Below, one piece after another: positions 8,779-15,767 of a stretch of 42,612 nt of DNA. Below the pieces are notes generated by a model. That model saw only the letters and a program-made list of their open reading frames with translations, ran no database searches and was not told where the DNA came from. The first letter of the stretch is position 1, and each line of letters begins with the position of its first letter. The stretch spans positions 1 through 42,612 of the forward strand of contig JADZFO010000037.1 in assembly GCA_020849855.1 (NCBI GenBank). The letters run 5' to 3'. The position numbers were made by a program, and so were the translations under genes. The DNA is from a bacterium (lineage in GTDB: Bacteria; 4484-113; JAFGCY01).

Positions 8779-9768
8779 TCAGTCCCGCTCGCCAGCCCCT
8801 GGCCGCTGCTTCTCATACACTCTCAGTTTCGCCGAGCGGCTGCGCGGATTGCGCCGCATCTCCGCCGCGTCGGGCTTCACCACATCCCCTATCCGCCGCA
8901 TGAACCACTCGCTGTGGCCCGCCGATCGCGTATAGGGCTTTATCCCGTCCTTGACCCAGCGCTCCTCCAGCCCGTGGAAGGTGATCACGGCTAGGCGGCC
9001 GCCGGTCTTCAGGACCCGGCAGGCCTGCTCGACCCCACCCCGCACCTGCTCCGCCTCGCCGTTTACCTCGATGCGGATGGCCTGGAAGCTGCGGGTCGCC
9101 GGATGGATCCTGCCCCGCCCGCCGGGCACCGCATTTGCGATGACCTCCGCGAGCTCGGCAGTGTCCCGGATCGGCCCCCGGCGTCTGGCGGAGACAATCG
9201 CCTCCACTATCCTCCGGTAATGCCGCTCCTCGCCATACTCAAGGATCACCCGGGAAAGTTCTGCCGCGGAGTAGTGGTTTACTACTTCCGCGGCAGTCAG
9301 TTCCAGTGTGGTGTCCATGCGCATGTCCAGCGGACCGCTGCGCTGAATCGAGAACCCTCGCTCCGGGTCGTCGAGCTGATCAGAGGAAAGGCCAAGGTCC
9401 ATCAACACCCGGTCGACCTCATCAAGTCCCAACCGCTCAACAACCCTCTCTAGCTCACCAATGGTTCCCTGCACCAGTTCGACTTTCACATCGGACGGCG
9501 CAAGACCCCCTAGCTTGTGCTTCTCCATGGCCCGCCTTACGGCTTCCGCATCGCGGTCTATCCCGATCGCTATGCCGCCAGGACTCAATCGGCTGGCCAC
9601 CGCGCTGTAGTGGCCTGCCGCGCCCATCGTCCCGTCAACATAGACCTGCCCGGCGCCCGGAGCAAGGAGTTCTACAACCTGTTGTAAAAGAACCGCTTCG
9701 TGGCGCGGGCCATCAGCCGCGACGCCACCATCCGCCCTAGGCACTCCCCATTCCGCCAGGGCCGTCAT
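8779..9768 (-). CDS. rsmH: 16S rRNA (cytosine1402-N4)-methyltransferase
   Basis: A 329-residue SAM-dependent methyltransferase that modifies C1402 in the P site of 16S rRNA. It shows the opening PRHEAVLL (21-28), a SAM-binding DGTMGAAGHYS (45-55) and the family block LGLSSDQLDDPERGFS followed by LDMRMD. TFHGLEERWVK near the C-terminus is also typical. An open frame extends 56 codons further upstream, but that part lies inside mraZ in another frame and has no rsmH similarity. The ATG at 9768 gives a normal length and a 32-base overlap with mraZ. A GTG a few codons downstream is an alternative start. Position after mraZ is the standard order. Confidence 0.93.
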   Translation of the reverse strand: MTALAEWGVPRADGGVAADGPRHEAVLLQQVVELLAPGAGQVYVDGTMGAAGHYSAVASRLSPGGIAIGIDRDAEAVRRAMEKHKLGGLAPSDVKVELVQGTIGELERVVERLGLDEVDRVLMDLGLSSDQLDDPERGFSIQRSGPLDMRMDTTLELTAAEVVNHYSAAELSRVILEYGEERHYRRIVEAIVSARRRGPIRDTAELAEVIANAVPGGRGRIHPATRSFQAIRIEVNGEAEQVRGGVEQACRVLKTGGRLAVITFHGLEERWVKDGIKPYTRSAGHSEWFMRRIGDVVKPDAAEMRRNPRSRSAKLRVYEKQRPGAGERD

Positions 9769-10285
9769 CCAGCGCAGAGGGAGAACTGGGAGCAGGCTCA
9801 TCTCCGAAGAGTCGGTCAAAACCGCCAGCCTGCTCCCACTGCGCACAATCAGCATCCCAGTGCTTCTTGGCCCACAGCTCAAGGTACTCACCGCAGCCCA
9901 CCCAGACCACATCGCTGTAAAGGTCCAGGCTGTCACGCAGAGTCTTGGGGATCGTCAGACGACCCTGGGCGTCGAAGCTAAGGTCGAACTTGTTGCCAAA
10001 GAAGTAACGGCGGTCGCGGGCGAGCTTGGGGTTGAAGAAGTTCTTCACGCCCTCATCGCTCTGGAAGGACAGCCGCTGGGCAACAAAGCCCGCCACGATT
10101 TCAAAGTTCTGCGGCGTCATGACCATCAGGTGCTTGTCCCACTTCAGGACGGTCACTCCGTCGGCAAAGTGTTCGCGATAGCGCTGGACCAGGCCGACTC
10201 GGCCTTTCTCATCCACACCAGTGTCATGGCGCCCCTCGAACACGTGCTGGGAAGAATAGCACCCATAGGGACTGCTGTCTACCAT
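9737..10285 (-). CDS. mraZ: MraZ transcriptional regulator
   Basis: A 182-residue protein with the MraZ double SpoVT-AbrB-like fold: first repeat around VFEGRHDTGVDEKGRVGLVQ and second around FDLSFDAQGRLTIPKTLRD. MraZ forms a ring-shaped oligomer that binds repeats in front of its own gene and controls the division and wall cluster. The protein is longer than the typical 140-150 residues because of both an N-terminal lead and an acidic, proline-rich tail. The start is uncertain: ATG at 10285 is used, TTG at 10294 is in frame, and a GTG closer to VFEGR would give the canonical N-terminus; none has a clear ribosome site. Confidence 0.88.
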   Translation of the reverse strand: MVDSSPYGCYSSQHVFEGRHDTGVDEKGRVGLVQRYREHFADGVTVLKWDKHLMVMTPQNFEIVAGFVAQRLSFQSDEGVKNFFNPKLARDRRYFFGNKFDLSFDAQGRLTIPKTLRDSLDLYSDVVWVGCGEYLELWAKKHWDADCAQWEQAGGFDRLFGDEPAPSSPSALDDGPGGMGSA

Positions 10286-10297
10286 TTTGGGCAAAAA

Positions 10298-10352
10298 TGG
10301 GAGTCATTTCCCACTAATGCTTCGATTATGCAATCATTCCAGTAGTTATCAA
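10298..10352 (-). promoter_or_regulatory. mraZ promoter and candidate MraZ operator
   Basis: On the minus strand TTGATA (10347-10352) and CATAAT (10325-10330) form a sigma-70-like promoter with a 16-base spacer. Just downstream of the expected start point lies TGGGA-GTCATT-TCCCA (10298-10313), an inverted pair of the TGGGN boxes that MraZ is known to bind in E. coli. Further upstream, 10405-10421 on the plus strand has GTGGA and GTGGGA spaced eleven bases apart. Autoregulation by MraZ is inferred. Confidence 0.6.
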
Positions 10353-10656
10353 CAACAAATAGGGATATATACACTCATATGTTAGGTAGTATTTGCGTCC
10401 GCAGGTGGAAAATGAGTGGGATAGAGGGCAACTTTGGGTTCAGATAGGAATCTCGCCACATATGGAGTTGCTCAACAGGACAATCAAGGCGGCTTGGTTA
10501 TGCGCACTGCGGGCACGCCGACAGCAGGCAGTGAAGGGCTTTGGCCCGACACGGTTGTGGCCTCAGAATCGTTTGCAGCCGCGACAAAGCCGCTGCTGTA
10601 TGCGATCCGCTGCGAGATGAGAATTGCCGTTGCCCCTATGTCTCGGACAGAAAGGC
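10353..10656. other. Gap between mraZ promoter and phosphatase gene
   Basis: Apart from the promoter-proximal boxes at 10405-10421 I see no gene, RNA or repeat. The stretch near 10355-10400 is noticeably AT-rich compared with its surroundings. Confidence 0.4.
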
Positions 10657-11637
10657 CTAACCTGCTGAAATGCCGTGGCCGATGGGCCGGCCTGGCACGG
10701 CGTACTGCTCCCGCGCCTCGACCTTGAGCAGCTCGCGCTCGGGGTAGCGCAGCGCGCACAGGCTGCCGCCAAAGACACAGCCGGTGTCGATGTTGATGGT
10801 GTTGTTCTGCCACAGGGGCTCGATGACCGGCGTGTGGCCATAGACCACCAGCGCCTTGCCGCGGTAGTCCCGGGCCCAGGGATAGCGCACGGGCAGGCCG
10901 AATTCATCGGTCTCTCCGGTGGTCTGGCCATAGAGGCAGAAGTCGCGGACCTCGTGGGTGTTGCGGCCCTGCATCTCCTCCCTTATCCCGGCGTGGGCCA
11001 CCACCAGGTGCCCGCTGTCCAGGATGAAGTGGCTGATCAGCCCCCGGATGAACTCGGCGACCTGGCGGCTGAAGGCCGGCGGCTCGGCCGCGAGCTGGGC
11101 CAGGGTCTTGTCCAGGCCGTGGGCGATCTTTACCCGCGAGCCAAATAGCTTGCGCATGAGCTTGTCGTCGTGGTTGCCGGGGACGCACAGGGCCTGGCCG
11201 CCGGCGCAGAGCTCCATCACCAGGCGCAGGACCGCCGGCGACTTCGGCCCGCGGTCGACAAGGTCGCCAAGGAAGATCAGGCTGCGGCTGCGGCCGCCGG
11301 CATCCAGCGGGGCTGCAAGCTCCAGCGAGCCCTCGGGCTGCCCGTCGCGCTGCCGCGGCTGGTAACCCTGGCGGTCCAGCAGCTCAACGAGCTCGTCATA
11401 ACAGCCATGGATGTCACCGATGATGTCAAAGGGACCGCTGAGATGCTTCATGTTGATCTGAAGCTGGCGCCGGGGGCCGGGCTGGCCATTGTGCTGCGGT
11501 CGCCCGTCCTGCTGCCCGGGATCCATGCTATCAGAAGAAGAACCAGAAGCCAGGCCTGCGAGTGCCTTTACCTTATGGCCGGCCATGTCTGCACCCGGTG
11601 GCAGATTTGTCGATGCTGCTGACGTCAGTATGTGCAT
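10657..11637 (-). CDS. Calcineurin-like metallophosphatase, PrpE/ApaH type
   Basis: A metal-dependent phosphatase with the full calcineurin-like motif series: FDIIGDIHGCYDELVELL, GDLVDRGP, GNHDD, VAHAGI and VVYGHTPV. With the start used here the first motif is near residue 74 and the protein is 326 residues. The FDIIGDIHGCYDEL opening is typical of PrpE and the phosphatase domain of bacterial Pnkp, which act on dinucleoside polyphosphates or phosphorylated RNA ends; the substrate is not determined. The start is uncertain. ATG at 11637 has GGAGGA twelve bases upstream, while ATG at 11451 would remove about 60 low-complexity residues and begin seven residues before FDIIG. Confidence 0.85.
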   Translation of the reverse strand: MHILTSAASTNLPPGADMAGHKVKALAGLASGSSSDSMDPGQQDGRPQHNGQPGPRRQLQINMKHLSGPFDIIGDIHGCYDELVELLDRQGYQPRQRDGQPEGSLELAAPLDAGGRSRSLIFLGDLVDRGPKSPAVLRLVMELCAGGQALCVPGNHDDKLMRKLFGSRVKIAHGLDKTLAQLAAEPPAFSRQVAEFIRGLISHFILDSGHLVVAHAGIREEMQGRNTHEVRDFCLYGQTTGETDEFGLPVRYPWARDYRGKALVVYGHTPVIEPLWQNNTINIDTGCVFGGSLCALRYPERELLKVEAREQYAVPGRPIGHGISAG

Positions 11638-11721
11638 GATTCGGGGCCATCCTCCGGCTCTCGGAAGAGTTGACAGCGCAGCCCAGGCATCTGTTCGCAC
11701 TGCTGCTGAACTGAGTCTAAG

Positions 11722-11795
<74 letters not shown>

Positions 11796-11816
11796 CTGAC
11801 GAGATTAGTCAGTGCC

Positions 11817-11868
11817 GGGCGCAGAGCTTTAGGCTTAGGTTACAGGCCTAAGCTCTCTGCCTGCGCCC
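11817..11868. other. Imperfect hairpin just upstream of tRNA-Val
   Basis: GGGCGCAGAGCTTTAGGC and a partner ending CTCTCTGCCTGCGCCC form a long imperfect stem with an inner AGGCTTAGG/CCTAAGC part. It sits downstream of the aminotransferase gene and 22 bases before the tRNA 5' end. It could end the upstream transcript or mark tRNA processing; no U-run is present. Confidence 0.5.
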
Positions 11869-11925
11869 TGTGCATCGCTTTCAGACTTCAGAGTCAGGCC
11901 TCTTGCCTTGAGACTCCAGCCTTTT

Positions 11926-12050
11926 CCCCGCGCCCTTGCCTTCAGCCTCGCACTTCAGTCTCGCACTTTCGCCTTCAGCCTCGCGTCTTTGCCTTCAGGC
12001 TTGTGCCTTCAGACTTGTGCCTTGTGCCTTCCGCCATTGCAATCATGCGC
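11926..12050. repeat. Degenerate heptad-like array (GCCTTCA/TTGTGCC)
   Basis: Units such as GCCTTCA, GCCTCGC, TTGTGCC and TTCAGAC recur with an approximate 7-base spacing and occasional one-base slips. The array lies just beyond the aminotransferase stop codon and contains no gene. Confidence 0.6.
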
Positions 12051-12070
12051 AGGCTGCGCCCCAGCGAGGA

Positions 12071-13024
12071 CTAGACCCCGACAGGGACGCCGTTGCCCAG
12101 AGCGGGGTAAAGCGAAAGCACGCTTTCCCGGCTTGGCACCAGACTGTGGTTGCCCGGGCGGGAAACGAACTCGCCCCAGCGGCTGCGCAGGTCCTTGAAG
12201 ATCGGCCCCGGCTGGCCGGATCCGATCTGGCGGCTGTCGATGGCCACAATCGGCACGAGGTCGGCGCCGGTGCCCGTCAGCCAGGCCTCGTCCGCCGTGT
12301 AGAGATCAAAGGTCAGATAAGTGCCCTCTTCAGTCTTGTAGCCGGCTTCCTGCGCGATTGTCAGGATGCTCTCGCGGGTTATGCCGGCCAGCAGGGCGTG
12401 GTGCAGCGCGGGGGTCTTGACCACGCCGTTCTTGACGAAGAAGACGTTGTCGGCAGTCGCCTCGCCGACATAGCCCTCCATCGTCAGCATGATGCCTTCC
12501 TCGACGCCGGCATAGTTCGCCTCAATGACGCCCAGGATGTTGTTGACGTAGTTCAGGCTCTTCACGCGGCTGGGCAGGCTCTGGACGCTCTGGCGCCGCG
12601 TGGCGGTGAAGATCACGGAGAGGCCGCGCTCGTACTTCTCTTCTGGGTAAAGCTGGATCGAGGAGGCGATGCAGTAAAGGGTCGCGCCGCTCTTGCACTT
12701 GCGCGGGTTGATGCCCAGGTCGCCGGGGCCGCGGGTCACCACCAGGCGGATATAGGCCACGCCCTGCTGCAGCTCGTTGACCGCGAGGGTGTGCAGGCAC
12801 AGCTCGCACAGCTCGTCCTTGCTGCGGCCGATGTCGATGTTTAGGAAGTGCGCGCTGTCCATGAAGCGCTCGATGTGCTCGCGCAGCTTGAAGACTTTGC
12901 CGTCCCAGCTTTTGATGCCCTCAAAGCAGCCGTCGCCATACAGCACGCCGTGGTCATAGACCGAGATAGTTGCTTTGCTCTTCGGCATGAACTCGCCGTT
13001 CAGCCAAACCAAGGGTTCAGACAT
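12071..13024 (-). CDS. Branched-chain amino acid aminotransferase family (fold IV PLP enzyme)
   Basis: A 317-residue class IV aminotransferase. It opens with VWLNGEFMPKSKATISVYDHG, has the YGDGCFEGI motif (29-37), the PLP lysine at about 155 in RVKSLNYVNN, and GYVGEATADNVFFV (184-197) that holds the cofactor nitrogen. These fit IlvE-type enzymes that interconvert branched-chain amino acids and 2-oxo acids; D-amino-acid aminotransferases and aminodeoxychorismate lyases share the fold, so the substrate is probable rather than certain. ATG at 13024 follows GGAGGAGAAAGGC. The long upstream extension of the frame is a shadow of the neighbouring gene. It is 85 bases downstream of the oxidoreductase gene and probably co-transcribed. 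Confidence 0.88.
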   Translation of the reverse strand: MSEPLVWLNGEFMPKSKATISVYDHGVLYGDGCFEGIKSWDGKVFKLREHIERFMDSAHFLNIDIGRSKDELCELCLHTLAVNELQQGVAYIRLVVTRGPGDLGINPRKCKSGATLYCIASSIQLYPEEKYERGLSVIFTATRRQSVQSLPSRVKSLNYVNNILGVIEANYAGVEEGIMLTMEGYVGEATADNVFFVKNGVVKTPALHHALLAGITRESILTIAQEAGYKTEEGTYLTFDLYTADEAWLTGTGADLVPIVAIDSRQIGSGQPGPIFKDLRSRWGEFVSRPGNHSLVPSRESVLSLYPALGNGVPVGV

Positions 13025-13109
13025 GCCTTTCTCCTCCGGAAAGCAGCACGCGCAGGGGCAGCGCCAGTGCCTATGGAGTATATCACCGGCAGCCCTCGAC
13101 TGGCCTGCC

Positions 13110-15338
13110 TCAGCCGGCCGCGCTTGCGCTTTCAAGCGCAAAAGCAGAGGCGTCCGCGCTGCTGGCGGCGGGCTGGTTGATGCCCCGCAGGGCCTCAAAA
13201 CGCTCGGCCGGGACCTCCCGGCCGAAGCTGCGGATCGGGGCCAGTTTGAGCCCGTGCTTGCGGCCGATGGCGGCGATCTCCTCCACCTTGTCCGGGTCGA
13301 TCTCGCGGCCCAGGGTGTAGTGGCCATAGCGCTTTTCCAGCGCCAGCAGCAGGGTCTCGGCCAGGCAGGCATAGATCGTGCCCGGGGGCAGGCCGATGTC
13401 ATAGTTCAGTTTGGAGCCCGGCGGCAGCATGATCTCGCCGGACTCGATGACCAGGATGTCGGAGCGCCGCGCGGCGGCCTCCTCCTTGATGTCCGGCGGC
13501 CGCGCCACATCGCAGACCACCGCGCCGCTTTTCAGCGCGGAGACGTCAATCACCGGGTCGACGGCCGAGGTGGTGGTGATGACCAGCTCGGCGCGGCTGA
13601 GGAAGTCCTCCACCCGGCGGCTGATGTGTACCCGCCCGGCGAGGCGCGGCGTTTCCTCTTCAATCAGGCGCGAGAGGTCCAGCAGCTTCTCCGGCCGCGG
13701 CGCCACCAGGGCAATCTCCTGCACCTCGCGGGCCAGCAGGCGCGCGCAGACCGAGCCAATGCTGCCCGTCGCTCCCACTACAAGGCCGAAGCTGCGCGCC
13801 GGCTCAATGCCGCAGCGCTCCGCCGCCTGGCGCAGCGTTTCCATAGTGGCCGCGACCGTGAAGCTGTTGCCGCTGGTGATGCCGATCGGGCTGCGCTTGG
13901 AGACGGTCAGGCCCGCATCGCCGACCACGCTGGTATAGGCGCCAAGGCCCATCACCCCTGCCCCGCGCTGCTGGGCCATTTGCGCGATGGCCACCAGGCG
14001 CTGGTACAGGAACTCCGGCGGATGGCGCAGGATGGCCTTGCTGGTCATCGGCACGGCATAGAGGATGCCCTCGGCCTTCGCCCCGCTGGCGCTGGTGACG
14101 TCCTTGATGCTGCCCACGGCGAAGGGTTTGACCCGGGCGATGGCGTCCTCCAGCAGGCGCTGGGGCAGGAAGCGGCTGGCCAGCTTCACCGGCGGCAGGC
14201 GCTTGAGCATGCCAAAGTGCAAGGGGTGGATGACAAAAGCGAACTTGCCGATCTCCTCGCTGGCGCTGAGCTCCACCGGCTGCTTTTCCACCGGGGCCAT
14301 CTTCTTCTCCACCCCGCGCGGCAGGTCCGCCAGGCCCAGCTCCGGCGTGGCCTCGGGGTGGAAGTCGAACACGGAGGGGGCCAGCTTGTGCTCGCGCACC
14401 ATCTGCTGCAGGCGGGCGAGATAGAAAGCCTCCAGCTCCTCAAAGCTGCGGCCGCGGGCCTGCAGCTTCAGGGCCGCGCCCAGCACAGCCAGGGGCATGT
14501 ACTGCCCGTCGATGACGGGCGTCAGGCTGACCACACAGCGCGCCCCGCGGCGGCGGAAGAAGTCCAGCTCGGACTCGCTGTTGAGCGTGACAAAGAGGGT
14601 CTTGCCGCTGAGGCGCGAGGGCGCATAGCGCTCAAAGTAGGGCAGGTCGCCGACGATCACGTCACTGCGGCGGAAATAGGAGCGGTAGCGCGGGGTCCAG
14701 GGCCGCCCCGAGCGCGTGGAAGGCCAGAACCACTGCGCCGGCGTGGCCGAGACCATCTGCACCAGCTGCGGCGCGGCGTTGACGAAGCTCTTGAAGCCCT
14801 GGATCGGGATGCCCAGGCGATAGCCGTAAAGCAGGTCGCCGAAGGTCAGCTTGTCGCTGACCCCGCTGAGCACCTCGGCGGCGCCATAGCGGCTGAGGCC
14901 GCAAAGCACGAGGATGCGCTTGCCGCGCACCTGCGGGCCGACTTCCTTCAGCGCCTCGGCGATCAGGAAGCGTTCCAGCACATTGCGCAGGCCGGAGCCG
15001 TCGCTGACGCGGGCATAGTGGCGGTCAAGGTCCAGCAGCTGCCAGACCGGGTCGTACTGGTAGCGCCTGCCGGCGATGCGGAAGGAGGAGACGATGCCCT
15101 GCAGGGCCACGGCGTCATAGCGCTCAAGCAGCTCCGGGAGCTGGCGCGAGACGTATTCCAGGTTGGCCGGGCTGGGATAGATGTCCCATTCCACCCGCCC
15201 GCCGGGCAGCTCGGCGCTGCCGCTGCGCTGCTCCGGGGCGGCCAGCAGGCTCAGGCAGGCGATGCGGACCGGCTTGCCCGCGCCGTTGCCATGCTCGGTG
15301 CTACTTCGGGGCTCGGCGCCATTGGCCTCAGTGCTCAC
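13110..15338 (-). CDS. Two-domain oxidoreductase; C-terminal half like acyl-ACP reductase (AAR)
   Basis: A 742-residue protein. Residues about 24-338 form a domain with ADGSGLRN-like VSDGSGLRNVLE (111-121) and SDVIVGDLPYFERYAP, resembling proteins annotated as quinate 5-dehydrogenase. Residues about 365-707 match the cyanobacterial long-chain acyl-ACP reductase pattern: FVIHPLHFGML, GLGAYTSVV, TSGNSFTVA, the Rossmann loop VVGATGSIGS (520-529) and IYACLAETLLL. The cysteine in the last motif (about 658) aligns with the acyl-binding catalytic cysteine of AAR, so aldehyde formation from acyl-ACP or acyl-CoA is plausible but unproven. The start is GTG at 15338; codons further upstream read through the hairpin array. 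GATAAT lies so close upstream that the message may be leaderless. No aldehyde-deformylating oxygenase is nearby. Confidence 0.8.
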   Translation of the reverse strand: MSTEANGAEPRSSTEHGNGAGKPVRIACLSLLAAPEQRSGSAELPGGRVEWDIYPSPANLEYVSRQLPELLERYDAVALQGIVSSFRIAGRRYQYDPVWQLLDLDRHYARVSDGSGLRNVLERFLIAEALKEVGPQVRGKRILVLCGLSRYGAAEVLSGVSDKLTFGDLLYGYRLGIPIQGFKSFVNAAPQLVQMVSATPAQWFWPSTRSGRPWTPRYRSYFRRSDVIVGDLPYFERYAPSRLSGKTLFVTLNSESELDFFRRRGARCVVSLTPVIDGQYMPLAVLGAALKLQARGRSFEELEAFYLARLQQMVREHKLAPSVFDFHPEATPELGLADLPRGVEKKMAPVEKQPVELSASEEIGKFAFVIHPLHFGMLKRLPPVKLASRFLPQRLLEDAIARVKPFAVGSIKDVTSASGAKAEGILYAVPMTSKAILRHPPEFLYQRLVAIAQMAQQRGAGVMGLGAYTSVVGDAGLTVSKRSPIGITSGNSFTVAATMETLRQAAERCGIEPARSFGLVVGATGSIGSVCARLLAREVQEIALVAPRPEKLLDLSRLIEEETPRLAGRVHISRRVEDFLSRAELVITTTSAVDPVIDVSALKSGAVVCDVARPPDIKEEAAARRSDILVIESGEIMLPPGSKLNYDIGLPPGTIYACLAETLLLALEKRYGHYTLGREIDPDKVEEIAAIGRKHGLKLAPIRSFGREVPAERFEALRGINQPAASSADASAFALESASAAG

Positions 15339-15390
15339 GCCTAGATTATCCCCGATGCCATGGCCCGCGGCTTGTGACTTTTGTGTAGCG

Positions 15391-15475
15391 TGGGACAGAG
15401 TCCCGATGGAGCGCGGGACAGCGTCTCGTTGCAGCGCGGGACAGCGTCCCGATGGAGCGCGGGACAGCGTCCCGT
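15391..15475 (+). repeat. Hairpin array, GGGACAGCGTCCC type, plus orientation
   Basis: Four palindromes of the form GGGAC-AGC-GTCCC or close variants are arranged in tandem, most linked by ATGGAGCGC, giving a unit of about 23 bases. They lie upstream of the oxidoreductase start and face the inverse array at 15681. Confidence 0.8.
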
Positions 15476-15680
15476 ATCTTCCGCGTTGCCAGGCTCTGCG
15501 CTGCGCAGACAAGGCCGCCGAGTCAAACAGGAGAATCGATCTAAACCGAGATAGCCGGGCTATCAGAGCTTAACCGAGTCTGGATGGCTGAGAGCAGTCC
15601 AAGCCGATCGCAAGAGATCGCTGCTTCCTCGGTGGAACTCGGCTTACTCGGTTTGCTCTTTTTGGATCGGTTTCCGGAAC
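15476..15680. other. Spacer between the two opposed hairpin arrays
   Basis: No gene is seen. The stretch has several ACCGAG or CTCGGT words in both orientations, for example TAAACCGAG near 15541 and ACTCGGTTT near 15648, and a small palindrome GATCGCAAGAGATC near 15607. These could pair across the region. Confidence 0.45.
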
Positions 15681-15767
15681 CCGGAACGGGACATTGTCCC
15701 GCGCTCCATTCGGAACGGGACGCTGTACCGCGCTCCATCCGGAACGGGACGCTGTCCCGCGCTCCAT
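15681..15767 (-). repeat. Three 29-base hairpin units abutting the glmM stop codon
   Basis: Three exact-length 29-base units (15681-15709, 15710-15738, 15739-15767), read on the minus strand as ATGGAGCGC-GGGAC-AGC-GTCCCG-TTCCGG with small changes. The first unit shares one base with the glmM TGA stop codon. In the second unit one arm is mismatched (GGTAC against GTCCC). As hairpins directly after a stop codon they may shield or end the transcript. Confidence 0.85.

Noticed and set aside
9769..9936. Longer N-terminus of RsmH
   Set aside because: It is a shadow of mraZ in another frame; the family start lies near residue 57 of the long frame.
13025..13402. Longer N-terminus of the aminotransferase
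   Set aside because: It overlaps the AAR-like gene in another frame and has shadow composition; GGAGGAGAAAGG marks the start at 13024.
15339..15512. N-terminal extension of the AAR-like protein
   Set aside because: These 58 codons translate the hairpin array, giving repeated S-R-A-P-S-G and similar words, and have no similarity to the domain that follows.
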